DNA from: Lactobacillus sp. | GTDB lineage: Bacteria > Bacillota > Bacilli > Lactobacillales > Lactobacillaceae | Length of the DNA stretch: 64,000 nucleotides | Reading direction: 5' to 3' | Assembly (NCBI GenBank): GCA_022484695.1 | Contig: JAKVKU010000001.1 | Location: 514,999 to 578,998, forward strand | In this document: one piece after another, positions 35,014 through 44,131 of the stretch | Numbering within the stretch: the stretch's first letter is position 1 | Layout: every line of letters starts with the position of its first letter | Translations under genes and position numbers: made by a program | Notes under the pieces: model-generated | Databases searched by the model: none | What the model saw: the letters and a program-made list of their open reading frames with translations, nothing else | What the model was told of the DNA's origin: nothing

Positions 35014-36465
35014 TTAATAAATTGTTTGTAAGCGGGTCCCGCTGACTTCAAAACCGTCCGCGGCCAATTGGCGCATATCTAGCTGGTAACTGTCCGCCTG
35101 CCTAGGAAATAGCCGGCCAGATACAACTTGCCCGCCGTCATTCACATACAGCTCAATGGCTGAACGGTCCAACCATAGGGTTAAATGAAGGGCAGTCGTC
35201 GGTAATTGAATGCTGCGGGTGGTGCCATGATCTAAGGCCACAGGTTGGCCCATTTGACCCCGATCCATGGTAAGACTATGGGTTTGGGCGTCAAAACTAA
35301 GGGTCAATTTATCGCCGCTGTGCTGGGCTTTAATTTGCAATTGCCCCTTGGGGAAAGTGGCAAAGTCAAACTGCAACTTTTCTTGCAGGTGTAAGTCGGC
35401 AGTTTTCGGGTCAAAGTTTTCCGCTGCCAAGTCGTGGGCTATGGGCTGCTGGTGCAGTTTCCCGTCAACTAACGTCAAGTGTTTCACCAAAGAAAAACAG
35501 CCCTGCCAATTTTCAGCATCAGAAGGATAAGTGGTATCCGGCAGGCCCAACCAACTGATGGCATAGGCTTGGCCATCCGGGGCATTGAAGGCTTGGGTGG
35601 CATAGACATCAAAGCCCCCATCCAAGTTTTGCGGTTTAGTGGGGTTGATAAAACTTAAGGTGTCCCAATCAAAGGTATCGCCTACAATGTACATATTAGG
35701 GTAAATATTATCATAACTGGCAATGGTTTGGGACAGTCCCTGGGGACAAAAAATCAACACAGGGCGTTGGTCAATGAAAATCAAGTTAGGACATTCAACC
35801 ATATAACCCAGATTTTGATCACTATAGTGTAATTCCCCCGTAAAAGTCCAAGGGCCTTTAGGGTCTGGGGCCTGGTAGGCGAGAATGTGGGCGGTATCGT
35901 CTTGTTTCCGGGCGCCGATGAAGGCATAGTAGGTACCTTCATGTTCAATTAACTGGGGGTCTCGGAAATGGTCGGTATAACCGGCCGGAATATCGCCAAT
36001 CAAAGGCTGGGCTAGCTTGTGTAAATTTCCAGCTTGGTCTAAGGTGGCCCCTAATTGATAGGGATGGCGCTGCCAGTTATCATCCCGAACATTGCCGGTA
36101 TACATCAAAAATAAGTCGGACCCCATGGGCAACGCCGAGCCGGAATAAGCCCCATGGCTTTCGTAGGTAGTATCCGGAAGCAGTTTCAATCCGTCCGCCG
36201 TCCAGTGGGTCAAGTCTGGGGATGTTAAATGGACCCAGCTCTTCAAGCCGTGCACCGGGCCAAAGGGGAAGTTTTGATAAAAGACATGCCATTGCTGATT
36301 ATAATAGGCAAAGCCGTTGGGGTCATTTAACAAACCGCTGGCCGGTTGGATATGGTAGCCTAAATGCCAAATGGAGTCTTGTTGTTGTTTTTGTAATTGG
36401 CTGATCAATTTTTTTGAATAAGCGCTATAAGGTCGATAGCGTTGTGCCGTAGTCCATTGCTGCAT
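35014..36465 (-). CDS. scrB: Sucrose-6-phosphate hydrolase, glycoside hydrolase family 32
   Basis: A 483-residue cytosolic invertase-type enzyme splitting sucrose-6-phosphate into glucose-6-phosphate and fructose. The N-terminal five-bladed domain has the nucleophile motif GLLNDPNG (D48), the FRDPQLIEHEG transition-state stabiliser motif and MVECPNLIF with the acid/base Glu. A C-terminal beta-sandwich ends in IELYVNDGGQVVSGRLFP. ATG 36465 has TTTGGAGG upstream; a longer frame to 36555 would run over the operator and promoter region. It is transcribed away from scrA and followed by the LacI regulator gene, a standard scr locus. Confidence 0.92.
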   Translation of the reverse strand: MQQWTTAQRYRPYSAYSKKLISQLQKQQQDSIWHLGYHIQPASGLLNDPNGFAYYNQQWHVFYQNFPFGPVHGLKSWVHLTSPDLTHWTADGLKLLPDTTYESHGAYSGSALPMGSDLFLMYTGNVRDDNWQRHPYQLGATLDQAGNLHKLAQPLIGDIPAGYTDHFRDPQLIEHEGTYYAFIGARKQDDTAHILAYQAPDPKGPWTFTGELHYSDQNLGYMVECPNLIFIDQRPVLIFCPQGLSQTIASYDNIYPNMYIVGDTFDWDTLSFINPTKPQNLDGGFDVYATQAFNAPDGQAYAISWLGLPDTTYPSDAENWQGCFSLVKHLTLVDGKLHQQPIAHDLAAENFDPKTADLHLQEKLQFDFATFPKGQLQIKAQHSGDKLTLSFDAQTHSLTMDRGQMGQPVALDHGTTRSIQLPTTALHLTLWLDRSAIELYVNDGGQVVSGRLFPRQADSYQLDMRQLAADGFEVSGTRLQTIY

Positions 36466-36483
36466 GGTATTCGCCTCCAAAAA

Positions 36484-36554
36484 GATAAACGTTTTCATGC
36501 TGTCATTATAGCAGATAACGCCACTAAAAATCAAAAATTGATAAACGTTTGACA
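36484..36554. promoter_or_regulatory. scr operators and scrA promoter -35 region
   Basis: Two GATAAACGTTT sites share the 8-bp palindrome AAACGTTT (36487-36494 and 36543-36550). They are LacI-family/ScrR-type operators 56 bp apart, centre to centre, in the divergent scrB-scrA region. The second overlaps the scrA -35 box, and the first lies near the scrB start. They partly resemble cre sites as well. Confidence 0.75.
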
Positions 36555-36577
36555 ATTTAAAATGAATCCGTTACAAT
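36549..36577 (+). promoter_or_regulatory. scrA promoter
   Basis: Perfect TTGACA (36549-36554), a 17-bp spacer and TACAAT (36572-36577). An AAACGTTT operator runs into the -35 hexamer. Confidence 0.85.
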
Positions 36578-36621
36578 GGGTTTATCAAATACAGGAATCG
36601 CTTACAATGGGAGGTCAAATC

Positions 36622-38592
36622 ATGGATCATGGGAAAGCAGCAAAAGACATTCTGGCAGACGTGGGGAAAGACAATATTCTAGCCGCCGCCCACTGTGCCA
36701 CCCGGTTACGGTTGGTGATCAAAGATGAAGACAAAATCGATCAAAAAGCTTTAGATGCTAACGACGCCGTTAAAGGCACTTTTCGGGTCAACGGCCAATA
36801 TCAAATCATCATCGGCCCTGGGGATGTGGACAAGGTCTATGACCACTTAATTAGTTTGACTGGCTTAAAAGAAGTCACGCCTGACGACTTAAAGGCCATT
36901 TCCGCCAAAGGTAAAAAAGATAATCCGCTGATGGCCTTGGTTAAAGTGCTATCCGACATTTTTGTACCCCTTATTCCAGCCTTAGTGGCCGGTGGGTTAT
37001 TGATGGCTTTAAATAACGTTTTGGTATCTCCAGGCCTCTTTAGCGCCAAGTCCCTGGTGGCCATGTACCCGGGCATCAAGGGCATCGCTGAAATGATCAA
37101 CCTATTTGCCTCGGCACCCTTTGCCTTTCTGCCCATTCTATTAGGCTTCTCCGCCACCCGGCGTTTCGGGGGGAATGCTTATCTGGGGGCCACCATGGGG
37201 ATGATCATGGTGATGCCGGCTTTAGTCAACGGCTACAACGTGGCTGAAATCGTGGCCAAGGGCACCATGCCCGCCTGGAACATTTTCGGCCTGCACATCG
37301 CCCAAGCCGGCTACCAAGGCCAAGTCCTGCCCGTGTTGGTCGTGGCCTTCATTTTAGCCAAGGTTGAAAAGTGGCTCCATAAACGCATGCCCGCTACCCT
37401 GGACTTTATTTTCACCCCGATGATCAGTATCATCTTCGTGGCCTTCTTGACCTTTGCCTTTGTAGGCCCGATCATGCGGACTGTGGGTAACGGCTTAACC
37501 GACGGGATTGTTTTCTTGTATAATGCCACTGGTTTTGTGGGCTCCACCGTCTTCGGGTTATTCTACTCCCCAATCGTCATTACCGGTTTACACCAAAGTT
37601 TCCCGGCCATCGAAACCCAGCTTTTGGCCAACGTGGCCAAAACCGGCGGCGATTTCTTCTTCCCAATCGCCTCCATGGCCAACGCTGCTCAAGGGGCGGC
37701 TGCTTTAGCCATCTTCTTCTTATCTAAAGATGAAAAACAAAAGGGTTTGGCCTCTTCTTCTGGCCTGTCCGCCCTCTTGGGGATCACTGAACCGGCTATC
37801 TTTGGGGTCAACTTGAAATTACGCTTCCCATTCTTTATCGGCATGATTGGTTCCGCCGTGGGTAGTTTATTAATTGGGATTTTCGGGGTCCGCTCCACTG
37901 CCTTAGGGGCTGCGGGGATCATCGGCTTCATTTCCCTCCCCGTTAAATTCTACTTGCCATTCTTCTTGGCCATTGCCTGCAGTATCGTGGTGGCCTTCAC
38001 CGGGACCTTGGTCTATGGCCGCAAAGCCATGGCCAAAAACGTTGAACCAGAAGTTCAGACCAATGAAGCTGGCGATGTGGTAAGTGCTGCCGACGCCGCT
38101 GTCAGCGATGCCGTGGTCAACGCACCAGTTGCCGGCGTGGTTGAAAGCTTGAAGCAAGTCAATGACCAAGTCTTTTCCGCTGAAATCATGGGGAAGGGGG
38201 CTGCCATCAAACCCGCTAGTGATGCCGTTTTAGCCCCGGTCACCGGTGAAATCACCGTGGCTTATCCCACCAAACATGCTTACGGCATTAAGGCCGCAGA
38301 CGGGGCGGAAGTCCTGATCCATCTGGGCTTAGACACCGTCAATCTTGAGGGTAAGTTCTTCACCAGTGCGGTACAACAAGGCGACCAGGTCCAACAGGGC
38401 GATAAATTGGGCACCTTTGATGTCAAAGGTATCACCGATGCCGGCTACGACCCTACGGTGATGGTGGTTATCACCAACACCAACGATTACGGGGATGTGA
38501 GCCGCATCGACGTCACCGACGTGAAAGCTGGCGACCCCTTGATTGCCCTGCAACAACCAACCACGGACAATCAAGCCGCCACTAATATTTAG
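36622..38592 (+). CDS. scrA: Sucrose-specific PTS transporter EIIBCA
   Basis: 656 residues. EIIB comes first (C25 in [11 protein letters not shown] is the phospho-cysteine). The EIIC membrane domain (about 100-465) has the glucose/sucrose family [12 protein letters not shown] and [16 protein letters not shown] motifs. EIIA follows at the C-terminus with H567 in [14 protein letters not shown] 36622 follows GGGAGG; an ATG at 36562 lies in the promoter. The protein imports and phosphorylates sucrose. It is divergent from scrB and controlled by the LacI-type operators. Trehalose or beta-glucoside specificity is less likely given the neighbours. Confidence 0.9.
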   Translation: MDHGKAAKDILADVGKDNILAAAHCATRLRLVIKDEDKIDQKALDANDAVKGTFRVNGQYQIIIGPGDVDKVYDHLISLTGLKEVTPDDLKAISAKGKKDNPLMALVKVLSDIFVPLIPALVAGGLLMALNNVLVSPGLFSAKSLVAMYPGIKGIAEMINLFASAPFAFLPILLGFSATRRFGGNAYLGATMGMIMVMPALVNGYNVAEIVAKGTMPAWNIFGLHIAQAGYQGQVLPVLVVAFILAKVEKWLHKRMPATLDFIFTPMISIIFVAFLTFAFVGPIMRTVGNGLTDGIVFLYNATGFVGSTVFGLFYSPIVITGLHQSFPAIETQLLANVAKTGGDFFFPIASMANAAQGAAALAIFFLSKDEKQKGLASSSGLSALLGITEPAIFGVNLKLRFPFFIGMIGSAVGSLLIGIFGVRSTALGAAGIIGFISLPVKFYLPFFLAIACSIVVAFTGTLVYGRKAMAKNVEPEVQTNEAGDVVSAADAAVSDAVVNAPVAGVVESLKQVNDQVFSAEIMGKGAAIKPASDAVLAPVTGEITVAYPTKHAYGIKAADGAEVLIHLGLDTVNLEGKFFTSAVQQGDQVQQGDKLGTFDVKGITDAGYDPTVMVVITNTNDYGDVSRIDVTDVKAGDPLIALQQPTTDNQAATNI

Positions 38593-38601
38593 TAACAACT
38601 G

Positions 38602-38655
38602 AAATACTGGTTACCTTAACCAAGGCCCCCCTTGGCTAAGGACCAGTATTTTTTA
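38602..38655 (+). terminator. scrA terminator
   Basis: AAATACTGGT...CCTTA..CCAAGG pairs with CCTTGG..TAAGG..ACCAGTATTT and is followed by TTTT. Confidence 0.88.
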
Positions 38656-38663
38656 ATTTTTGC

Positions 38664-38691
38664 TTGTACTTTTTCCCGAAAAAACTATAAT
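38664..38691 (+). promoter_or_regulatory. Promoter of the small membrane-anchored protein gene
   Basis: TTGTAC, a 16-bp spacer and a perfect TATAAT, directly after the scrA terminator. Confidence 0.65.
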
Positions 38692-38738
38692 CGCATAGGA
38701 TTAATTATTTTTCAGATAATGAACGAGGGGGACGTACA

Positions 38739-39098
38739 ATGGCAATCGGGACGGTTTCAGAATGGGTGGCCGGTATTTCGCAATTTTTGGCAGTTTGCGT
38801 GGCTTTATTTCTGCCCTATTATAACCAGCACAAAAAACTCAAACGGCGGACCCGCAATCTGCGCGTGATCATCAAACAATTAGGGAAAGAAGCCCTTGCT
38901 GGGGAGCAAAAGGCCATCCCCACCCTGGAAATTTATTTGACGGTTTCTTTTTTAGAGGATACCAATGCCGATATGGAGCGCTTGTTGGTCCAAGGCCGGG
39001 TGATCTTGGAAACTTTGAAACAGCTGCCGGACCAAGACACCGCTGATTATCCAGCGGCCGCTGATCATGTCAAGGCGTTGCTGGCACAGGTGGCTTAA
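38739..39098 (+). CDS. Small hypothetical protein with one N-terminal membrane segment
   Basis: 119 residues. One hydrophobic helix (about 12-28, GISQFLAVCVALFLPYY) is followed by a basic stretch KKLKRRTRNLRVIIK and a soluble helical tail that may be a coiled coil. The start ATG 38739 follows GAGGGGG, and the gene has its own promoter and terminator, so it is very likely real. No family is recognised. The topology (N-terminus out, helical domain in the cytosol) is inferred from the positive residues after the helix. Confidence 0.7.
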   Translation: MAIGTVSEWVAGISQFLAVCVALFLPYYNQHKKLKRRTRNLRVIIKQLGKEALAGEQKAIPTLEIYLTVSFLEDTNADMERLLVQGRVILETLKQLPDQDTADYPAAADHVKALLAQVA

Positions 39099-39104
39099 TG
39101 GCAT

Positions 39105-39154
39105 AAAAAACTGGGACAACCCCTGCTTGCTTGCGGTGGTTGTCCCAGTTTTTA
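39105..39154. terminator. Terminator after the small membrane protein gene
   Basis: AAAAACTGGGACAACC and GGTTGTCCCAGTTTTT form a 16-bp perfect stem with T and A runs on both sides, so it may act in both directions. Confidence 0.9.
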
Positions 39155-39229
39155 GATAATAGCATTATTAGGTTTTTGGGCACTGAGCGCCAACTTGTTT
39201 AGCCAAGGGATACGCAATTTAAAACGGGC

Positions 39230-39829
39230 CTAACTGTGGTCAGGCTTGGCCCGGTCAGCGGCGCTGGCTTGACGTTTGATGCGGTCCAACAGCCGGTGCA
39301 TCTGCTCGTCTCGGTTGAGGTGGCCTTTACTTAATTCATTGAAAAAGGCCTTATCCGCACTGGTCATATTTTGGGATAATTGTTTGGCAAAATCCTCAGA
39401 AGTGATGTGTTGGTTGAGTTTATGCAGGCTTTTGGTGAACTGGGCTTGTTCGGCGTCGTCAAAAACACTGAACAACGCGGCTAGAAAATTACTGCGGAAT
39501 GTATCAATTTTGGCCAGTCGTTCCCGACCAGGTTTGGTAATTTGGATTCTGACGATTTGGGCATCGTTTTTATCTCTGGTGCGTAACACCAAGCTTTCAG
39601 CTTCCAGCTTTTTGACTAATGTGTTCACGGCCGTGGGGCGAATGGCTAAAATATCGGCAATTGTTCCCGCCGTTAGGGGATTGTTGGCCTCCACCAGGAT
39701 CCGCAACAAGCGGCGCCCATTATCGGGCAGGTGATTTGAGCGATCAGTTTGATACCTTTGCCGGGCGAACCAGAGCACCGGTTGTTGTGCCAATTCGCCT
39801 AATTCTTCAAATAATGTTTGGTTGTCCAT
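39230..39829 (-). CDS. MarR-family transcriptional regulator
   Basis: 199 residues. A winged helix-turn-helix (NGRRLLRILVEANNPLTAGTIADILAIRPTAVNTLVKKLEAESLVLRTRDKNDAQIVRIQIT) is followed by a long helical C-terminal part rich in Lys/Gln, longer than the usual 140-150-residue MarR protein. GGAGG precedes ATG 39829. A perfect 8-bp dyad lies 22 bp upstream, suggesting autorepression. No target gene is adjacent on either side except pdxT behind it. The ligand is unknown. Confidence 0.85.
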   Translation of the reverse strand: MDNQTLFEELGELAQQPVLWFARQRYQTDRSNHLPDNGRRLLRILVEANNPLTAGTIADILAIRPTAVNTLVKKLEAESLVLRTRDKNDAQIVRIQITKPGRERLAKIDTFRSNFLAALFSVFDDAEQAQFTKSLHKLNQHITSEDFAKQLSQNMTSADKAFFNELSKGHLNRDEQMHRLLDRIKRQASAADRAKPDHS

Positions 39830-39850
39830 AGCTTTGCCTCCAAAAGACGC

Positions 39851-39875
39851 GTTCGTTTTTGGGTTTGAAACGAAC
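39851..39875. promoter_or_regulatory. Probable operator of the MarR gene
   Basis: GTTCGTTT-N9-AAACGAAC, a perfect inverted repeat between the start codon and an AT-rich block containing TATAAT-like sequence on the minus strand. Confidence 0.65.
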
Positions 39876-40007
39876 TCAATGTTAAATTATATACGGTCCT
39901 AGTCGTTAGCTTTGTTAGCGCTAACCAAATAGAAGCTTACCAATCTAGCGTACAAGAAGTGTCTGGATTTATCAATGTTCAGTCCCTTAAATATTGTCAG
40001 CGACGCA

Positions 40008-40050
40008 CAAAAGCCCACCAGGCACAGAAATCGCGCTGGCGGGCTTTTGA
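40008..40050 (-). terminator. Hairpin downstream of pdxT
   Basis: AAAAGCCC-CCAG and CTGG-GGGCTTTT arms close a 16-base loop. The T-run is short on either strand. It is the likely end of the pdxST transcript. The rest of 39876-40110 shows nothing recognisable. Confidence 0.55.
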
Positions 40051-40110
40051 TTGCACTAATTTTTGGCGAAACTTCAACTACGAGCAAGCCAGTAGCTTGG
40101 ACAAGTAATA

Positions 40111-40695
40111 TTACACCACCCGCCGCTGGTCTTGCTGATTGATCATGTCGATGAAATATTGGTACACCTGCGTATCATCGGTGAGTTCGGGATGAAATGC
40201 TGTTGCCAACATATTGGCTTGTCTGGCGGCGATGATGCGGCCCTCGACTTCACCCAAAACCTCAACTTGGGGGCCGACTTTTTGAATATAAGGGGCCCGG
40301 ATGAAAACCATAGGGATTTTTTCGCCGACAAAAGTGGCAACGGTATTGAAACTACCCAATTGGCGGCCGTAACCGTTGCGGGTGGTCACGATGTCCATGG
40401 TGTTGATACCCGGTTGGGTGGCATTGCTGATGGTTTTGGCTAACAAAATCAGGCCAGCACAAGTCCCTAATACCGGTAGGCCAGCTTGGATGGCGTTTTT
40501 CAGGGGTGTCAGTAATTGGAGCTCCACCAGCAATTTGCCGATGACGGTACTCTCACCTCCGGGGATGATGAGGCCATCACAAGGTGTTTGTAAGTCGGCG
40601 GGCTGCCGAATTTCAAAGGTATCGATCCCCAACGCCTGCAATTTGTGAATATGTTCAATAAAAGCCCCCTGGAGGGCCAAGACGCCAATGCGCAT
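40111..40695 (-). CDS. pdxT: Pyridoxal 5'-phosphate synthase glutaminase subunit PdxT
   Basis: 194 residues of class-I glutamine amidotransferase fold. It has GVLALQGAFIEHI at the N-terminus, PGGESTVIG, the nucleophile C79 in LGTCAGLILLA and the His-Glu pair in AFHPELTDD. It releases ammonia from glutamine and passes it to PdxS. It lies one base after the pdxS stop on the minus strand. A Gly-Gly-Glu-Ser oxyanion region and normal length show an intact enzyme. Confidence 0.96.
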   Translation of the reverse strand: MRIGVLALQGAFIEHIHKLQALGIDTFEIRQPADLQTPCDGLIIPGGESTVIGKLLVELQLLTPLKNAIQAGLPVLGTCAGLILLAKTISNATQPGINTMDIVTTRNGYGRQLGSFNTVATFVGEKIPMVFIRAPYIQKVGPQVEVLGEVEGRIIAARQANMLATAFHPELTDDTQVYQYFIDMINQQDQRRVV

Positions 40696-40696
40696 A

Positions 40697-41575
40697 CTAT
40701 TTCCCCCGTTCAGCCATTAAAATCTTGATTTCACTTTCATTGATACCCACCATGGCTTCACCTAAGTCTTCTGATAAGGCCGCAATCATTTTGGCATCGT
40801 TGTAGTTGGTCACAGCTTTGACGATGGCCGCAGCTCTTTTAGCCGGGTCGCCGGATTTGAAAATACCGGAGCCCACAAAGACGCCTTCAGCACCCAGTTG
40901 CATCATTAAGGCCGCATCCGCCGGTGTGGCAATGCCCCCGGCTGCAAAGTTAACGACGGGGAGTTTGCCGTTTTCGTGGATGTATTTAACGGCTTCGTAT
41001 GAAACTTCTAACTGTTTCGCTTCTTCGAAGAGTTCATCTTCAGCCATGGACGTAATTTTTTTGATGGCCGCATTCATCAGGCGCATATGGCGGACCGCTT
41101 GGACGATATCGCCAGTGCCGGGCTCACCTTTGGTCCGGATCATGGCGGCACCTTCACTGATACGGCGCAGGGCTTCACCTAAATTCTTAGCACCACAAAC
41201 GAAGGGCACTTCAAATTTAGTTTTATCGATATGGAATTTATCATCGGCTGGGGATAAAACTTCACTTTCATCAATGAAGTCGATTTGAATTTCTTGTAAA
41301 ATTTGGGCCTCCACAAAATGGCCAATTCGGACTTTCGCCATGACAGGAATACTGACCGCTTCTTGGATGCTCTTAATCATTTTAGGGTCGCTCATCCGGG
41401 CCACACCACCGGCAACTCTAATGTCAGCGGGGATACGTTCCAGCGCCATCACGGCACTGGCGCCGGCCTCTTGGGCGATTTTAGCCTGTTGTGGGGTGGA
41501 AACATCCATAATTACGCCGCCCTTTAACATCTGGGCTAAGTTTTTGTTCAAAGCATATCGGTTATTTTCTGTCAT
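40697..41575 (-). CDS. pdxS: Pyridoxal 5'-phosphate synthase lyase subunit PdxS
   Basis: A 292-residue beta/alpha-barrel that joins ribose-5-phosphate, glyceraldehyde-3-phosphate and ammonia into PLP. The catalytic K81 lies in [46 protein letters not shown] and [34 protein letters not shown] are highly conserved family segments. AGGAG precedes ATG 41575. The gene forms an operon with pdxT and lies downstream of a MocR-type regulator gene on the same strand, a frequent arrangement for PLP-sensing control. Confidence 0.97.
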   Translation of the reverse strand: MTENNRYALNKNLAQMLKGGVIMDVSTPQQAKIAQEAGASAVMALERIPADIRVAGGVARMSDPKMIKSIQEAVSIPVMAKVRIGHFVEAQILQEIQIDFIDESEVLSPADDKFHIDKTKFEVPFVCGAKNLGEALRRISEGAAMIRTKGEPGTGDIVQAVRHMRLMNAAIKKITSMAEDELFEEAKQLEVSYEAVKYIHENGKLPVVNFAAGGIATPADAALMMQLGAEGVFVGSGIFKSGDPAKRAAAIVKAVTNYNDAKMIAALSEDLGEAMVGINESEIKILMAERGK

Positions 41576-41630
41576 TTTTATTACTCCTAAAATATATTTT
41601 GAAACGTCAATCTAGGAACCATTGTATATA

Positions 41631-41676
41631 AAAAGCGTTTTGCGAACAATATCAGAATTGTGTGCAAAACGCTTTT
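41631..41676. terminator. Hairpin between the MocR-type gene and pdxS
   Basis: AAAAGCGTTTTGC and GCAAAACGCTTTT form a 13-bp perfect stem. On the minus strand it follows the regulator gene and can terminate it; being so symmetric and close to pdxS, it might also be an operator. Confidence 0.7.
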
Positions 41677-41683
41677 AATCATT

Positions 41684-43063
41684 TTATAATTTAATTAAAA
41701 TTTCGTGAATAATATTTAGACCCCGTTCTAATTTTGCGATACTATCTGGCGTACAAATAGCGATGCGAATCGCCCCGATGGGCGCATCTTTGCCCACGGC
41801 AAAGCGCTGGGATCCGTAAACAGATACGCCTTTAGCCAGGGCCAATTGTTCAAATTGTTTGCCAGAGACCCCCTTTGGCAAAGGCAGCCAGCGATTTAAA
41901 CTGTCATTATTGCCGATGAGGTCATAGTCTTTGAATACCTGATTGGCCAGCCGATTACGGGCGACGATACCTTGGTTGCGTTTAGCCAGCAGAGAATCCA
42001 AACGCCCGGATACAATGAGCCGGGAAGCTAGTTCCAACAAGATAGCCGATTGGGATAGATTGATGTTATATAACACATTATCCAAAGTGCCATAATACTG
42101 GCTGGGGGCCACCACATAAGCTAGACGAAGGGCCGGTACCAGCGTTTTAGATAGACTGGCAATATAGATAGTTTGTGCCGGTGCACTTTGGGCAATGGCG
42201 GCCAGGGGCTTTTTGGCCAGTAAGCTATTGATGCCATCTTCGATAATGATCACATTTAATTCTTGTGCCAATCTAGCGATCATCTGCCGGGCAGCGGTTG
42301 ACATGGTATGGGTGGTGGGATTATGAGAATCCGGCATGACATAAATGGCCTTCATATTGTCATTTTTAACGGCTTGTCTAATGCCAGTCTCAGATAATTC
42401 GCCGTCTTCTTCTGGCAGGGCCACTAACTGAATGCCAAACAACTTAGCGGCACTTTTGAGCCCGGGATAAACCAACGCTGTGGTCCCCAGGCGATCGCCT
42501 GGCTTTAGTAAACCGGAGAAAATAGCAGCCAGGGCATTTTGACCCCCGCTGGACAGCAAGATATGGCTGGGGTCAGTTTGGTAGCCGGCTTTAGCAATGA
42601 GCTTAACGGCGGCGTCTTTGTGCCAGCGGTCTTCACTGTTAGCATATTGGAATAGGCTGCCAAAATGCGGGGCGGCAATCATCTGTTGCAATAAGGCCAC
42701 CAGGTCATCTTGGGCAATTGTTTCCGGCGTCATGGTGCCCAGGTCAATGATATTGGGCGCATGTTTTGGCTTGGCCGAGATATGGGTGTCCACGTCATAG
42801 GCGATATAGGTGCCACTGCCGGTGATACCGCTCAACAGCCCCTTATTGGCACAAATTTTAAAAGCCCGGGATACCGTGCTCACGTTAATATCTAAAAAGT
42901 CGGCCAGTTCCCGTTGGGGCGGCAGTTTCAAGCCCGGGTGCAAAACGCCAGTGGTAATATCTTGTTCTAATTGATTGGCTAAAGCAATGTACAGCGGTGT
43001 TTCCGAGGGACATAAAGTTGGCCGCCAAGTTAAAGGATAATTATCAAAAGAGTTAACCGGCAC
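41684..43063 (-). CDS. MocR/PdxR-type regulator (GntR wHTH fused to aminotransferase-like domain)
   Basis: About 459 residues. A GntR-type winged helix is at the N-terminus (LYIALANQLEQDITTGVLHPGLKLPPQRELADFLDINVSTVSRAFKICANKGLL). A fold-type-I aminotransferase-like domain follows, with PLP-binding SLSKTLVPALRLAYV (Schiff-base Lys) and SSGGQNALAAIFSGLLKPGD. Such proteins sense PLP and control pdxST in Gram-positive bacteria, which fits the next genes. The ATG at 43078 overlaps the GGAGG site; GTG 43063 stands eight bases after it and is preferred. A firm regulator-target link would need binding data. Confidence 0.88.
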   Translation of the reverse strand: MPVNSFDNYPLTWRPTLCPSETPLYIALANQLEQDITTGVLHPGLKLPPQRELADFLDINVSTVSRAFKICANKGLLSGITGSGTYIAYDVDTHISAKPKHAPNIIDLGTMTPETIAQDDLVALLQQMIAAPHFGSLFQYANSEDRWHKDAAVKLIAKAGYQTDPSHILLSSGGQNALAAIFSGLLKPGDRLGTTALVYPGLKSAAKLFGIQLVALPEEDGELSETGIRQAVKNDNMKAIYVMPDSHNPTTHTMSTAARQMIARLAQELNVIIIEDGINSLLAKKPLAAIAQSAPAQTIYIASLSKTLVPALRLAYVVAPSQYYGTLDNVLYNINLSQSAILLELASRLIVSGRLDSLLAKRNQGIVARNRLANQVFKDYDLIGNNDSLNRWLPLPKGVSGKQFEQLALAKGVSVYGSQRFAVGKDAPIGAIRIAICTPDSIAKLERGLNIIHEILIKL

Positions 43064-43231
43064 GATGGGCACCTCCATTTATGGGATAATTGCGTGTTGA
43101 GATATTATTAGCTAGTTTATACTTAAGCTGGCTAAAAGGCAAAATGGGAATAAAAACACCTGAAAAAGCCCCCAAACGCCGCAATCACGTTGGAGACTTC
43201 AATTTTGAATTAAGCTGTATTTTAACAAGGA

Positions 43232-43798
43232 CTAGTTGACGGTGACGTCAGTAGCTTTGACCCAAGAGGTCAGACCGACTTGGTAAGCGACGGCCTTGCC
43301 ATTGCTGTCATAGGCGACTCTAAAGACTTTCCAGAGGTTGAAGACAGTGCTGAGTTTATCCGTCGGTTGGGTGGTGGCGGAATCACTGTAGACTTGGACG
43401 TTCTTATAGTTGGAATTAACCGTCAAACTCACGTCTTTCACGGTGATATTATTGTTAGTAGTTAGGGTACCTGTGTTTTGATTCTGGTTGAAGTCAGCGG
43501 CTTTGACCCATTGACCGTTGCCTAAATCATAAGCGATGATTTGGCCATTGGCGTCTTTAGCTTCTCGGGTCACCCGCCAGTCAGAAATAGTGGTGGGTAA
43601 TTGTTTGCCACTATTTTGGCTGCCATTAGGATCGGCGTAAATGGTCAGGCCTTTGTTGTCGGAATGAAAGGTGGTATTGACGCTGACAATGGTGGGTTCA
43701 GCCGTTGTGGCGGCATTGGCGGTGGCTAGGGGCGTGAGGCCGATAGTGGCCACCGTAGCTAATGCACTGGCGCCTAATAAAACAGATTTAATTGTCAT
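43232..43798 (-). CDS. Small secreted protein with two SLAP-like repeats
   Basis: 188 residues. A signal peptide (KSVLLGASALATVATIGLTPLATANA, cleavage near ANA-A) is followed by two repeats, each with a VYSDS/IYADP strand, a W-rich middle (DWRVTREAKDANGQIIAYDL; LWKVFRVAYDSNGKAVAYQV) and an end QWVKAADF or SWVKATDV. The same repeat type occurs three times in the secreted protein at 33106-33861. AAGGAG precedes ATG 43798. Probably a cell-surface protein of unknown role. Confidence 0.78.
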   Translation of the reverse strand: MTIKSVLLGASALATVATIGLTPLATANAATTAEPTIVSVNTTFHSDNKGLTIYADPNGSQNSGKQLPTTISDWRVTREAKDANGQIIAYDLGNGQWVKAADFNQNQNTGTLTTNNNITVKDVSLTVNSNYKNVQVYSDSATTQPTDKLSTVFNLWKVFRVAYDSNGKAVAYQVGLTSWVKATDVTVN

Positions 43799-44028
43799 AT
43801 GAATTGCTCCTTAATTTATTATGCAACTAATATTTAATTGCATGACCCAATATTAATGGCATAATATGAATTAAATAGTTTGAAATATGGCATTTGTGAT
43901 GAATAAAAATAGCTATTATCAAACTAAATATGATAAATATTTGAATTCACATGTCGAGAATAATTGTAAAATGTCATCAAATTGTAAATTGGTATTGCTG
44001 AGGTCCCATCATAACCAAGACACCAGGT

Positions 44029-44090
44029 AAAAATACGGGATAAATACCGTTGCCATAAGCTGGGCCACTGGTATCTCCTGTATTTTTTTG
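44029..44090 (+). terminator. Terminator-like hairpin ahead of the phosphatase gene
   Basis: AAAATAC.GGA...ATACC pairs with GGTAT..TCC.GTATTTT and a T-run follows, ending 42 bp before the phosphatase start. It may be the end of a short upstream transcript or an attenuator. The rest of 43799-44131 is AT-rich and otherwise unremarkable. Confidence 0.5.
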
Positions 44091-44131
44091 TTAAGGTAGG
44101 CCTAGACAATCAGCTCAACAGGAGGACGACC

